Shown piece by piece: positions 34,636-47,724 of a stretch of DNA of 64,000 bases; positions within the stretch are counted from its first letter, which is position 1; the number at the start of each line of letters is the position of its first letter. Source of the stretch: JAXGXT01 sp040772665 (GTDB lineage: Bacteria > Bacillota > Clostridia > Lachnospirales > Anaerotignaceae); contig JAXGXT010000004.1 of the NCBI GenBank assembly GCA_040772665.1, positions 124,001 to 188,000 on the forward strand, written 5' to 3'. Both the position numbers and the translations under genes were made by a program. The notes under the pieces were generated by a model, which saw only the letters and a list, made by a program, of their open reading frames with translations, was not told where the DNA came from and ran no database searches.

Positions 34636-35829
34636 TTATATAGCTTCTACAACTTTTTTCTCAATAAGTTTTTCTATTTCACTTCCACTATAGCCAAGCT
34701 TAGATAAATAATATTTTGTATGCTCTCCAAGTAAAGGTGCACCATCACTTATTCCGCCGGGAGTTCCATACATTTTAATAACAGTTCCGGGAACAGTTAT
34801 TTTGCCCAAAGCTTTATCATCAACTTCCACAAGCATTTCTCTTTCTTTAACCTGCTCTGATTCCATAGCCTCTGTGACAGTACAAACGGCACCGCAGGCA
34901 AGTTTATACTGTCTAAGTTTCTCTTCAACTTCAAACTTAGACATCTTTCCTGTTACTTCTTCAATGGCTTGTTTTAGTCCTGATTCATAATAGTCGCCTC
35001 TTGATTCATTTGTCATATATCTTTCGTCTTTAGCCAAATCATCCATGCCAAGAGCCTCGCAGAATCTAAACCACTGGTCGTCTGTGGAAACACCTATTGA
35101 AACATATCCATCATTTGTTTTGAAACTATCATAAGGAGAAATAGAAGGATATGAATTTCCAACTCTTTCAGGAACACTTCCTCTTAAACAATATGTAACG
35201 GGTGCAGCCTCTAAAATAGAGAAAAGAGAATCTAAAATTGATATATCGATTTTATTCCCCTCGCCGGTTTTTTTTCTGTTTACCAAAGCTAAATTTACTG
35301 CAAGCGCCATATATGTTCCGCTTAAATGATCCCCAAAAGCCGCTCCCACTTTTGTTGGTGGTCCGTCTGGAAACCCTGTTCTGTCCATAAGTCCGCTCAT
35401 TGCTTGAAGCTGTAAATCAAGACCTATATTTTCTTTTAACGGCCCTGTCTGACCAAACCCGTTTAATGATGCATAAATAATGGAGGGGTTAATTTTTTTT
35501 ACCTCTTCATAACTTAAGCCCATTCTTTCCATGCTTCCGTATTTAAAATTCTCACAAATAACGTCAGCCTCCTTAATAAGCTTAAACAATATTTCTTTTC
35601 CTTCTTGAGAGTATGCATTAAGGCTTATGCTCTTTTTCCCCCTGTTAAGGTGAGCATAGTATGCGCTGTTACCATCTTTCATAGGTGCCCAGTATCTGGC
35701 TAAATCTCCTACACCTGCTCTTTCGATTTTAATCACTTCTGCTCCAAAGTCTGCTAATATCATAGTAGCAAGACTTCCTGCGTGCGCCTGTGTAAAATCT
35801 ACAATCTTTACTCCTTCTAATGGTTTCAT
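34636..35829 (-). CDS. CaiB/BaiF CoA transferase, first of the sigma-54 unit
   Basis: 397 residues; VKIVDFTQAHAGSLATMILADFGAEVIKIERAG, YYAHLNRGKKSISLN and GAAFGDHLSG (likely catalytic Asp, followed by His rather than Asn). It is the first gene after the -24/-12 promoter at 35873. The start ATG has GGAGGAAATACA upstream. Its TQAHAGSLATM segment differs from TQAYSGPFCTM shared by the other two transferases of this window, so its acyl pocket may differ. Role: exchange of CoA between a donor ester and the transported acid, inferred from the operon. Confidence 0.86.
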   Translation of the reverse strand: MKPLEGVKIVDFTQAHAGSLATMILADFGAEVIKIERAGVGDLARYWAPMKDGNSAYYAHLNRGKKSISLNAYSQEGKEILFKLIKEADVICENFKYGSMERMGLSYEEVKKINPSIIYASLNGFGQTGPLKENIGLDLQLQAMSGLMDRTGFPDGPPTKVGAAFGDHLSGTYMALAVNLALVNRKKTGEGNKIDISILDSLFSILEAAPVTYCLRGSVPERVGNSYPSISPYDSFKTNDGYVSIGVSTDDQWFRFCEALGMDDLAKDERYMTNESRGDYYESGLKQAIEEVTGKMSKFEVEEKLRQYKLACGAVCTVTEAMESEQVKEREMLVEVDDKALGKITVPGTVIKMYGTPGGISDGAPLLGEHTKYYLSKLGYSGSEIEKLIEKKVVEAI

Positions 35830-35872
35830 TGTATTTCCTCCTTTTCCGTTTTAATAATACGATAATTAATAA

Positions 35873-35888
35873 AGCAAGAACTATGCCA
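35873..35888 (-). promoter_or_regulatory. Sigma-54 (-24/-12) promoter
   Basis: Minus strand TGGCATAGTTCTTGCT, preceded by T: matches TGGCAC-N5-TTGCW with one change; GG (35886-35887) and GC (35874-35875) are separated by exactly 10 bases as sigma-54 needs. The start point would be near 35862, 33 bases before the first CoA transferase codon. Confidence 0.82.
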
Positions 35889-35935
35889 AACTTAAAAGCC
35901 CTAAAACATAAGCTTTTTAAACATTTTCAAATATT

Positions 35936-35957
35936 TTAGTGAGTCTAAAGTGACTAA
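35936..35957. promoter_or_regulatory. Upstream dyad 1, probable activator site
   Basis: TTAGTGA-N8-TGACTAA, an almost perfect dyad about 85 bases upstream of the sigma-54 start point. It is similar base for base to dyad 2. Confidence 0.6.
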
Positions 35958-36026
35958 CTTAACATAATTTAGCCAAGAATTCATTGTAAAACCTGTCTTT
36001 TCCTATAATTTCAAAATAAACTCACA

Positions 36027-36048
36027 TTAGTCATTTTTAACTCACTAT
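36027..36048. promoter_or_regulatory. Upstream dyad 2, probable activator site
   Basis: TTAGTCA-N8-TCACTAT, i.e. ATAGTGA-N8-TGACTAA on the minus strand; 18 of 22 positions agree with dyad 1, centre-to-centre distance 91 bp. Paired enhancer sites of this kind are usual for AAA+ activators. Confidence 0.6.
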
Positions 36049-36079
36049 TTTTTTATTTTAAAACTGTATGAACATAAAA

Positions 36080-36108
36080 ACCCTCTAAAACCAAAGGTTT
36101 CAGAGGGT
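36080..36108. terminator. Hairpin of uncertain direction
   Basis: ACCCTCT-AAAACC-AAA-GGTTTC-AGAGGGT, a 13-bp stem with one mismatch. T-runs are weak on both sides; it may insulate the recombinase gene from the sigma-54 unit. Confidence 0.45.
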
Positions 36109-36294
36109 AAAAACTTAAAGTGATATTAAGCAGGTCTATAAGCCGAGATATGTCTACATTTATAATAACGCTCTTAAAGGCTTGTAAAATCAAGGACTTT
36201 AGAGGTTAAATCAATTATAATTTCTAGAAATATGATACATAAGTAAAACAGTATATAACCTTGATTTATTATACTTATCTTAGGAGGTTAGTCA

Positions 36295-37208
36295 ATGTAT
36301 ACACTGTCTATTCAATTACATGATGAATTCTTAAACTATATGTTTTCCGAAAAAAATGCCTCGAAATTAACTTTGCAAAGCTACAAAACTGATTTTACGA
36401 ACTTCTTAGATTATTTGAAAGTAAGTGGAATATCTGAAAATGTTTTAGAATGTCAAACGAAAGATATTAGATTATTTATTACCTATTTGAAAATATCAAA
36501 GAATTATGAATCTAACTCTATACGAAGAAAAATACATTCCTTAAGCTCCTTTTTCAACTATTTATATGAAATGGAATATATACAAACAAACCCCATGGTT
36601 CCCATACATGCGCCAAAACGAATAGAAAAGTTACCTATATATTTTTCTAAAGCAGATTTAAAAATTCTTTTAAAAGCTCCTGATAAATTTGCACGCTTCA
36701 CTGAGCATAAAATGAGAGACAAGCTCATACTTGAGCTATTTATATACACCGGTGCAAGAAGATCGGAGGTTCTTCAACTAAATTGGCCCGATGTAAACTT
36801 TCAGCAGAAAATCATATTAATAAACGGAAGGGGAAATAAACAAAGAATCATACCTATTGTTGATGATTTAGGTGTTGATTTAGTTGCATATTACCTGGAA
36901 ACTAAACCCACACAAAATCAGCCAATTATAATATCAGACACGGGAAGTAGAATGTCCGTCACAGGCCTTCAAACACTATTTCGACGGTATTTAAAGAAAT
37001 CCATCTTGGTAAATAAAGGTTATACCCTACATAAACTTAGGCACTCTTTTATTGGCAACATTCAGCTTCTTACAACAAATGATAAAGTGTTACAGAAGAT
37101 TGCTCGTCATAGCGACGTAAGCTTTACAAAAAAAGATACGTTCATATAAAAGATGATTTTGTTTGTGAAACCCTTGCAGAGTACCACAATTCCTTATTAA
37201 ACAAATAA
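36295..37208 (+). pseudogene. Tyrosine recombinase (XerC/D type), frameshifted before the catalytic tyrosine
   Basis: The open frame starts at ATG 36295 (AGGAGG upstream) with a SAM-like core-binding domain about 5-90 and a catalytic domain with Arg in YTGARRSEVLQL, Lys in GRGNKQRIIPI, HKLRHSF, and ARHSDVS; it stops at 37149 after 284 codons. The stop is caused by a 7-A run at 37128-37134. With one more A the frame reads on through KRYVHIKDDFVCETLAEYHN to a stop at 37206-37208, which supplies the catalytic Tyr and a normal length of about 304. As written the protein lacks the nucleophile. The gene faces the rRNA operon end and its tRNAs. Confidence 0.82.
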
Positions 37209-37263
37209 GTCTGTTACAAATCTGCTACAAAAAATAGTCTACATGTAAATTTAGAAAAATAAA

Positions 37264-37298
37264 AAAGTCTTGTAAACACAATGTTTACAAGACTTTTT
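37264..37298 (-). terminator. rRNA/tRNA operon terminator
   Basis: AAGTCTTGTAAAC-ACAAT-GTTTACAAGACTT, a perfect 13-bp stem, followed by TTTTT on both strands. It closes the rrn operon right after tRNA-fMet and may also stop transcription from the recombinase side. Confidence 0.9.
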
Positions 37299-37303
37299 AT
37301 TAA

Positions 37304-37377
<74 letters not shown>

Positions 37378-37392
37378 TCATAATTGCATATA

Positions 37393-37465
37393 AGCCGATG
37401 AACGGACTCGAACCGTTAACCTGCTGATTACAAGTCAGCTGCTCTGCCAATTGAGCCACATCGGC
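37393..37465 (-). tRNA. tRNA-Thr (TGT)
   Basis: Acceptor GCCGATG/CATCGGC, D-loop with AATTGGCAGAGC, anticodon loop CTTGTAA giving TGT, T-loop GGTTCGAGTCC. CCA is not encoded. It lies 72 bases after the 23S gene and 15 bases before tRNA-fMet. Confidence 0.94.
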
Positions 37466-37536
37466 AAATTTTCTATACCCTCAAAACTGAACAAAGAGAA
37501 CTTAGAAATCCATATCGTGATAATAAGTGTTTTATT

Positions 37537-42297
<4,761 letters not shown>

Positions 42298-42494
42298 TTA
42301 AAAGTTTTCCTTTGTCAGTTTAAATCTGACTTACGGTTGTTCAAACTGCCTTTTTTGTTACTCCGTATTACTAATTTAGTTATGAACCGAAGTTCTAACT
42401 TAGAATTAACTATGGGTTTAGTTTAATCAACTGTTCAGTTTTCAAAGTTCAATGCTACATGTTTTGGTTCGCCAACTTGACGTCGGTAACCGTT

Positions 42495-42717
42495 ATTATA
42501 TCAAAGCAGTTTCAGCTTGTCAAGTCTTTTTTTGTTTTTCTTAAATCCTCTTAAGTTGAACCTGTTCTCTGACAGGAATTTTAGTATATCTCACATTTTG
42601 AAGTTTGTCAAGCTCTTATTTGCTTTTTTTCTTCAATTTGTTTCTTTGCTCCTGCCTCGTCACATTCTTTTCCTGCGACACAAATACTTATTATACACAT
42701 ATAAAAAATAAAGTCAA
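42495..42717 (-). promoter_or_regulatory. Three tandem rRNA promoters
   Basis: On the minus strand: P1 TTGACT-16-TATAAT (42712-42717, 42690-42695); P2 TTGACA-17-TATACT (42606-42611, 42583-42588); P3 TTGACA-17-TATAAT (42518-42523, 42495-42500). Spacing between promoters is about 90-105 bp. A leader of about 190 bases with a boxA-like element leads to the 16S gene. Confidence 0.85.
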
Positions 42718-42789
42718 CACCTTTTTTAATATTTCTTCATATTTTGATAAAACCCGCCAAATTCCAATGTTTTGCCTTTAAAAACAAAA

Positions 42790-42815
42790 TGGCGGACAAC
42801 CTAAGTTATCCGCCA
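42790..42815 (-). terminator. secG terminator
   Basis: TGGCGGA...TCCGCCA with ATTTTGTTTTTA after it on the minus strand, 13 bases past the secG stop. It isolates secG from the rrn promoters. Confidence 0.8.
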
Positions 42816-42827
42816 AGTCATTAATTC

Positions 42828-43073
42828 TTATCTGACAAAATTAATTGCCAAAGCAATAATCATAAAAAGTGCACCTAAAATCTTTGTATATCTTGCCAAA
42901 GCACCTTCCATAGAGTTTGCCTTGTTCTTATTCCAATAAGAATCTCCGCCGCTGCTTGCTCCGCCTACTGCACCAAGCCCTGCGGATCTGCTGCTTTGCA
43001 AAAGCACAACCACAGTCAGTAAAACAGCAATAATTGCCAACGCAACACATAACACAACACTGAGTGTACTCAT
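42828..43073 (-). CDS. secG: Preprotein translocase subunit SecG
   Basis: 81-residue membrane protein with two helices (about 3-24 and 60-80) and the conserved middle GLGAVGGASSGGDSYWNKNKANSMEGALARYTKIL. It joins SecY and SecE in the translocon and helps export. GGGAGGG lies upstream of ATG 43073. In many Firmicutes secG leads an rnr-smpB unit; here it is alone, between the TRAP-type gene and the rRNA promoters. Confidence 0.93.
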   Translation of the reverse strand: MSTLSVVLCVALAIIAVLLTVVVLLQSSRSAGLGAVGGASSGGDSYWNKNKANSMEGALARYTKILGALFMIIALAINFVR

Positions 43074-43176
43074 TCACTTGCCCTCCCTGCCGCTTAACTT
43101 TCTTCTTCTATATTATTAGCAGTAAAATTGTATCATATACATTCTTAGCTGGCAACCTTTTTTATCTCTTTTGAAA

Positions 43177-44241
43177 TTATTTTTTAATCATTTCCATAAC
43201 TCTTTCATATGTATCAGGATCAACAAGACCCTTTCCTTCTCCTATCCAATCTGTATATACAGAAGAAACTGCCTCTATAAAAGAATCCTTGTCTACTTCA
43301 ACAATTTCAACACCTCTGTCTGTAAGTGTTGTAACAAGTTCATTGTTCATATCATCAAGAACCTGCCTTTCATATGCCTGAGCCTCTTTTGCCGCATCAA
43401 AGATAGCCGTCTGAATGTCTTCAGGAAGAGCCTCATAATATGAAGTAGATATAAAAAGAGGAGCCGGAGCATAAAAATGTCCTGTTAAGGAAATATATTT
43501 TTGCACCTCATAAAGCTTTGAAGAATCTATAATAGCAAGAGGATTTTCCTGCCCGTCAATGGTTTTTTGCTGTAAAGCCGTAAAAAGCTCGCCCATTGCC
43601 ATAGGTGTAGGGTCTGAGCCCATTGCAGAAAATGCTGCCATGTGCATAGGACTTTCCATTGTTCTTATTTTAAGCCCTTTTAAATCCTCAGGCTTTGTAA
43701 TAGGATGCTTGCTGTTTGTAACGTTTCTGAAACCATTTTCAAAAAACACAAGCCCTGTAAAACCGTCGTCTTTTACACTGTCAAGAATTTCCCGTCCAAG
43801 CTGACTGTCGCAAACATTTCTTGCATCTTCTGTTGTTTCAAAAAGAAACGGAAGGTCGAAAACAAGAAAACTGTCTGTAAAACTTGCAAGAACAGCAGTT
43901 GAAACAAGAACCATCTCCTGGCTTCCAAGCTGTAAAGCCTCAAGCATATCTCTTTCGTTTCCAAGGGTTGAGCTGTGAAAAACATCTACTTTAACTTTTC
44001 CCCCTGATTTTTCTGCCGCAAGCTCTCCAAACTTTTCAAGGCCTATTTGATAAGGGTGGCTTTGAGCAAGAACGTGCCCAATTTTAATATTGTAACTGTC
44101 CTCTCCTTGCTGCACAGTTTCATTGGTCTGCCCTTTATCAGGACTTTCCTCCTTGGAAGTCTTTGCTGTGTTTCCGCATCCCACCGCCATTGACCCAAAA
44201 ACAATAACAGCCGTTAAAATTGCCAAAACTCTTTTCTTCAT
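43177..44241 (-). CDS. TRAP transporter solute-binding lipoprotein, DctP family
   Basis: 354 residues. Lipoprotein signal with lipobox at about residue 21 (SMAVGC), then a DctP fold: IKIGHVLAQSHPYQIGLEKFGELAAEKSGGKV, the carboxylate-binding stretch LKGLKIRTMESPMH and GELFTALQQKTIDGQENPLAII. DctP proteins bind organic acids such as dicarboxylates or sialic acid for DctQM membrane partners. ATG 44241 is preceded by AAGGAGGAGG; an 18-residue upstream extension is unlikely. No DctQ or DctM gene is next to it, so its membrane partners are elsewhere or it works as a sensor. The next gene upstream is an AEC-type carrier, 109 bases away. Confidence 0.88.
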   Translation of the reverse strand: MKKRVLAILTAVIVFGSMAVGCGNTAKTSKEESPDKGQTNETVQQGEDSYNIKIGHVLAQSHPYQIGLEKFGELAAEKSGGKVKVDVFHSSTLGNERDMLEALQLGSQEMVLVSTAVLASFTDSFLVFDLPFLFETTEDARNVCDSQLGREILDSVKDDGFTGLVFFENGFRNVTNSKHPITKPEDLKGLKIRTMESPMHMAAFSAMGSDPTPMAMGELFTALQQKTIDGQENPLAIIDSSKLYEVQKYISLTGHFYAPAPLFISTSYYEALPEDIQTAIFDAAKEAQAYERQVLDDMNNELVTTLTDRGVEIVEVDKDSFIEAVSSVYTDWIGEGKGLVDPDTYERVMEMIKK

Positions 44242-44350
44242 AATAAACCTCCTCCTTGTATGTAGTAAATTATTGCGCACAGTAGTACGCAACATGCTAC
44301 ACCCTAATTATACACATATTTTTAGAAAAGGAAAGTTTTTTTATTAAGAC

Positions 44351-45259
44351 TTAAACCTTGTCAAATATAATCATTATAACAGGCATTGTTACAATTGATA
44401 ATATTGTGCTAAGACAAACAATCCTTGCCGCATACCTATAATCTAAATTCAGCCTTTGTGCATAAATTGCCACATTTGTTCCAATTGATGCAGAAGCAGA
44501 AATTAATAATGCCCTTGAAATGTTTTCATAGTCGGATAAAAAAAGCTTTAACACAAAAATCGTTGCAATGGGAATTATAATAAGCCTTACCCCCGAACAC
44601 TTCCATGCCGCCAAATCACTAAAAACCTCTTTTATCTTCATTTCTCCTAAATACCCTCCCAAAACAAGCATGGAAATAGGCGCCGTAAGCACGCTGATAG
44701 AGCCTAATACGTTTACAGCCGCCGCAGGCACTCTTACTTTAAAAATCAATAATAAAACTCCGCCTAAAAATGCAAGTATAACAGGCCCTGTAAAAATCTT
44801 TTTAACAGACATATTGCTTTTATCCCCTGTCATAACCATCTGCCCGTAAGTCCATTGAAGAGCATTTATAAGCCCAACCATTGCCGCCACATACACAACA
44901 TGCTCTTCTCCCATAACCGCCCCTATAAGAGGAATTCCAATAAAGCCTGCGTTGGAAAATGCCGAACCAAGGTTACCTATGTTGTCTTTTCTAAAAAATA
45001 AAGCTGATATTACACAAGAACAAATAAGCACAAGCACAGCTCCCCCAAAGGATATAAATACTTGCCTTACAGCCTCGTCACTCATGTCAATGCAAAAAGA
45101 TTTTAGTATGGCACAAGGCAAAATAACATAAAGAAGAAGATTGCCAAAGTTTTGCGACCCTTCTTTTGTAAGAAGCCCTTTCCTTGTCATAATAAACCCA
45201 ATGCCAATGTAAACAAACATTAAAGCAATCTGCTTTAATAAAAGAACTGCAGTATACAC
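44351..45259 (-). CDS. AEC family transporter
   Basis: 302 residues with 10 hydrophobic segments in two bundles. Features of the auxin-efflux-carrier/malate-permease group: GIGFIMTRKGLLTKEGSQNFGNLLLYVILPCAILKSF, FSNAGFIGIPLIGAVMGEEHVVYVA and SISVLTAPISMLVLGGYLGE. Bacterial members often move malate, malonate or amino-acid-derived acids. I prefer GTG 45259, seven bases after GGGGGAG; a reading nine codons longer begins without a site. It is followed by the DctP-type gene, so the two might serve the same organic acid. Confidence 0.8.
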   Translation of the reverse strand: MYTAVLLLKQIALMFVYIGIGFIMTRKGLLTKEGSQNFGNLLLYVILPCAILKSFCIDMSDEAVRQVFISFGGAVLVLICSCVISALFFRKDNIGNLGSAFSNAGFIGIPLIGAVMGEEHVVYVAAMVGLINALQWTYGQMVMTGDKSNMSVKKIFTGPVILAFLGGVLLLIFKVRVPAAAVNVLGSISVLTAPISMLVLGGYLGEMKIKEVFSDLAAWKCSGVRLIIIPIATIFVLKLFLSDYENISRALLISASASIGTNVAIYAQRLNLDYRYAARIVCLSTILSIVTMPVIMIIFDKV

Positions 45260-45425
45260 CTTTCCTTCTCCCCCTTGTAATATCAATCTGCCTTAAAATG
45301 TTTTAGAAAAGGAAACCCCGTTTGCATTTCTATGCCTTTTTGACCTATCTTCATGACCCCGGCCTTAAACTTTCACTTGTTCTTTTAAACATTTAAAACT
45401 TAAAACAATTAAATTATAAACTTCA

Positions 45426-46130
45426 CTAAATGCTTTCTATGAAAAAAACACCTTCTTCAAGGCGCAGCCCGTGAATAATTTCTTCAATATCCTCCCCGCT
45501 GCTAACCTTGACTGCCGTTAAATGTATGCTTCCTCCGTCACTGCCTTTATATATACTGTTGATGTTTTCCACATGCCACCCGCTTTTAACTAAAACCCCA
45601 AGAACAGAACTAAGCTTAAAATTGTTGCTGTGTTCTAAATATAAATCCACGTGACTTCTTGTTCTTTTAAATTTATCCTCAAGCCTGTTAAGCCATTGCA
45701 AAACAGAAAAAAGAAATATGCACATAATCACGGCACATTCGTAAAATCCTATTCCTATGGCAAGCCCCATACAAGCCGATGCCCAAAGCCCTGCGGCTGT
45801 TGTAAGGCCTTTCACCTGCCTTCTTCCCGTTGTAATAATGGTTCCGGCACCAAGAAAACCTATTCCGCTTATAACCTGGGCGCCCATTCTGGAAATATCG
45901 GCAGTGCCTTGGTTATAAATATATATATATTCATTCACCATCATAACAGATGCCGCACCAATGCAAACAAGTATGTGAGTTCTAAGCCCTGCCGCATGGT
46001 TTTTTATCTCTCGGTCTATGCCTATAACTCCGCCGCATATAACAGCCAGCATAAGCCTGATTATAAGTGAAGCTGTGTTAAGCTCTCTTAAATAAATAAA
46101 AACTTCCTTTAAAGCTTCTATTTTAACCAC
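45426..46130 (-). CDS. MgtC/SapB family membrane protein
   Basis: 234 residues. The N-terminal 135 form four or five helices with the family core GGVIGIDREIKNHAAGLRTHILVCIGAA and GIGFLGAGTIITTGRRQVKGLTTAAGLWASACMGLAIG. The C-terminal about 90 residues are a soluble ACT-like fold. MgtC proteins are linked to magnesium limitation and inhibit F-type ATPase in some pathogens. Start is GTG at 46130 after GGGGTGGGG. A single gene. Confidence 0.87.
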   Translation of the reverse strand: MVKIEALKEVFIYLRELNTASLIIRLMLAVICGGVIGIDREIKNHAAGLRTHILVCIGAASVMMVNEYIYIYNQGTADISRMGAQVISGIGFLGAGTIITTGRRQVKGLTTAAGLWASACMGLAIGIGFYECAVIMCIFLFSVLQWLNRLEDKFKRTRSHVDLYLEHSNNFKLSSVLGVLVKSGWHVENINSIYKGSDGGSIHLTAVKVSSGEDIEEIIHGLRLEEGVFFIESI

Positions 46131-46213
46131 CCCCCACCCCTAAATATCCTCAATTACACTATATTTGTTTAAAGTAAGTTTTGTTCCTATTAAACCTCTT
46201 GTTTGCGATCTTT

Positions 46214-47035
46214 CTAAGCATAAATCTTTTTCATTTTTTCCAGCAAAAATCTTTTTTGATATTTTAACTGAACATATCTTAAAACCTTTCTGTAATAAAA
46301 AGGGTTTACCGCCCCTCCGATTATACCGATCAGCGGCAGACCCTGAATAAATTTAAAAGCAATCATATCAAGTGCAAGCACTTTTGCCGCTGAGGTTATA
46401 TGCTTTGATAAAATATCTTCCTCGTTTTTAAATCCATCTATAATTCCTTCTTCTAAAGTAAGGTTAATTTCATCATTAATTTTCTCCCAGTCCTCACCCT
46501 TTGAAAGGGAGGCTTCAATCATCTTTAAAATAAAAATTTTTTCCTCTGCTTTTTCATAATCATACCCATAGCAAAGAGCTGTTTCATATATTCCCTTCAG
46601 AAGAATACCTATAAAAATCAAAATGTCAGGAAGACCTATTCCAAAAATACCAAGCCCTGCTCCCTCTGCTGTAGTAATTGCCATGTTAGCTATGTTTCTC
46701 GACCTTGCCGACCTTCTGATTTTCTTAATTTCCCGCCTCCCTTTTTTAATTTCAAAAGCATAATTCAAAACCTCAAAGTTCTTTGATAGGTTATCTTTAC
46801 TGCAGCTTTTTCCAATCACTTTGTTTCCTTTTTGAAACATAAAATAAAACGCCTTGCAGAAAGCCTTTTCAAGATTTTCATAAACCAACTGGGGAACCTC
46901 TTTTTCAAAAACTTCTTTTAAACCAAAACTTTTGCAGCCGCTTGCATCTTTTCTAAGTTTCTCCTCTTGCTTGTTAATATATTGAAGTTCTTTCTTTAAC
47001 ACAATTTGTTTTCTATCCTTTTTATTTTTAAGCAT
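46214..47035 (-). CDS. EcsC family protein
   Basis: 273 residues with hydrophobic patches (NMAITTAEGAGLGIFGIGLPDILIFIGILLKG) and the conserved C-terminal stretch AAKVLALDMIAFKFIQGLPLIGIIGGAVNP and YYRKVLRYVQLKYQKRFL that defines this family. EcsC was named from the Bacillus ecsABC locus but here stands without ABC genes; function is not known. ATG 47035 has AAGGGGG upstream. A reading 16 codons longer exists without a ribosome site. It is followed by MgtC. Confidence 0.83.
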   Translation of the reverse strand: MLKNKKDRKQIVLKKELQYINKQEEKLRKDASGCKSFGLKEVFEKEVPQLVYENLEKAFCKAFYFMFQKGNKVIGKSCSKDNLSKNFEVLNYAFEIKKGRREIKKIRRSARSRNIANMAITTAEGAGLGIFGIGLPDILIFIGILLKGIYETALCYGYDYEKAEEKIFILKMIEASLSKGEDWEKINDEINLTLEEGIIDGFKNEEDILSKHITSAAKVLALDMIAFKFIQGLPLIGIIGGAVNPFYYRKVLRYVQLKYQKRFLLEKMKKIYA

Positions 47036-47134
47036 AAATACCCCCTTAACACCAAATTGCCTCTTGCAGATAGTATTTTGCATAAATTAATAACCGTAAG
47101 CAAAAACAAATTCTTGTCCCTGCCTACGGTTAGT

Positions 47135-47626
47135 TTATTCCTCAATGCTTTCTTCTAAAACGCTTTCTTCCAAAAAACCTTCTTCTGATTCAATTGCTTC
47201 ATCCATAAGCTTTAAAAGCTCCAGGGCACTTCTGAAGTTTTTTGTCACTTTCTTTTCTGCCCAAATAACAGAGCCTTGCCATGTAGAGTTCTGCCTGTAT
47301 TGAACATGAACAACAAATGTTGCTTTGGTTCCTCTTTGTTCTGTTACCTCGTCAGTTTTCATATATTCAACAAACTCCTTTTCGTAAACATTTTCTTCCT
47401 TTTTCCTTAAAAATGTTCTTGTTTTTGTAGAGGCCTGCGGAAAACCTATACCGTCAAAAAGCCTGTCTACAAGCAAAAGCATTTGCATTGAGTCTGTAAA
47501 ATCAATCTTTTCCTTTGAAAAGCAATGATATAAACGTCCTGCTATTTTCATGGAATAAAAATTATCAATGCATATGCATATTATATTTTTTGCATTTGGA
47601 TTTAGATTAATATCTTCTCTTTTCAT
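47135..47626 (-). CDS. Hypothetical cytosolic protein
   Basis: 163 residues from ATG 47626 (AGAGGGG upstream). No signal peptide or membrane segment. The central part (FVVHVQYRQNSTWQGSVIWAEKK and FRSALELLKLMDEAI) looks like one compact domain that recurs in Clostridia as an uncharacterised family; the tail is acidic (Glu-rich). I cannot assign a function. It follows hemL by 98 bases on the same strand but is probably a separate unit. Confidence 0.6.
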   Translation of the reverse strand: MKREDINLNPNAKNIICICIDNFYSMKIAGRLYHCFSKEKIDFTDSMQMLLLVDRLFDGIGFPQASTKTRTFLRKKEENVYEKEFVEYMKTDEVTEQRGTKATFVVHVQYRQNSTWQGSVIWAEKKVTKNFRSALELLKLMDEAIESEEGFLEESVLEESIEE

Positions 47627-47724
47627 AATAATTACCCCTCTTATAGTGTATATCATAATGCCATAAAAATCAACCTTTATAGCTTTTTAACAAAAGTTTT
47701 TATCACCTGAATAAAAGAGGTAGT

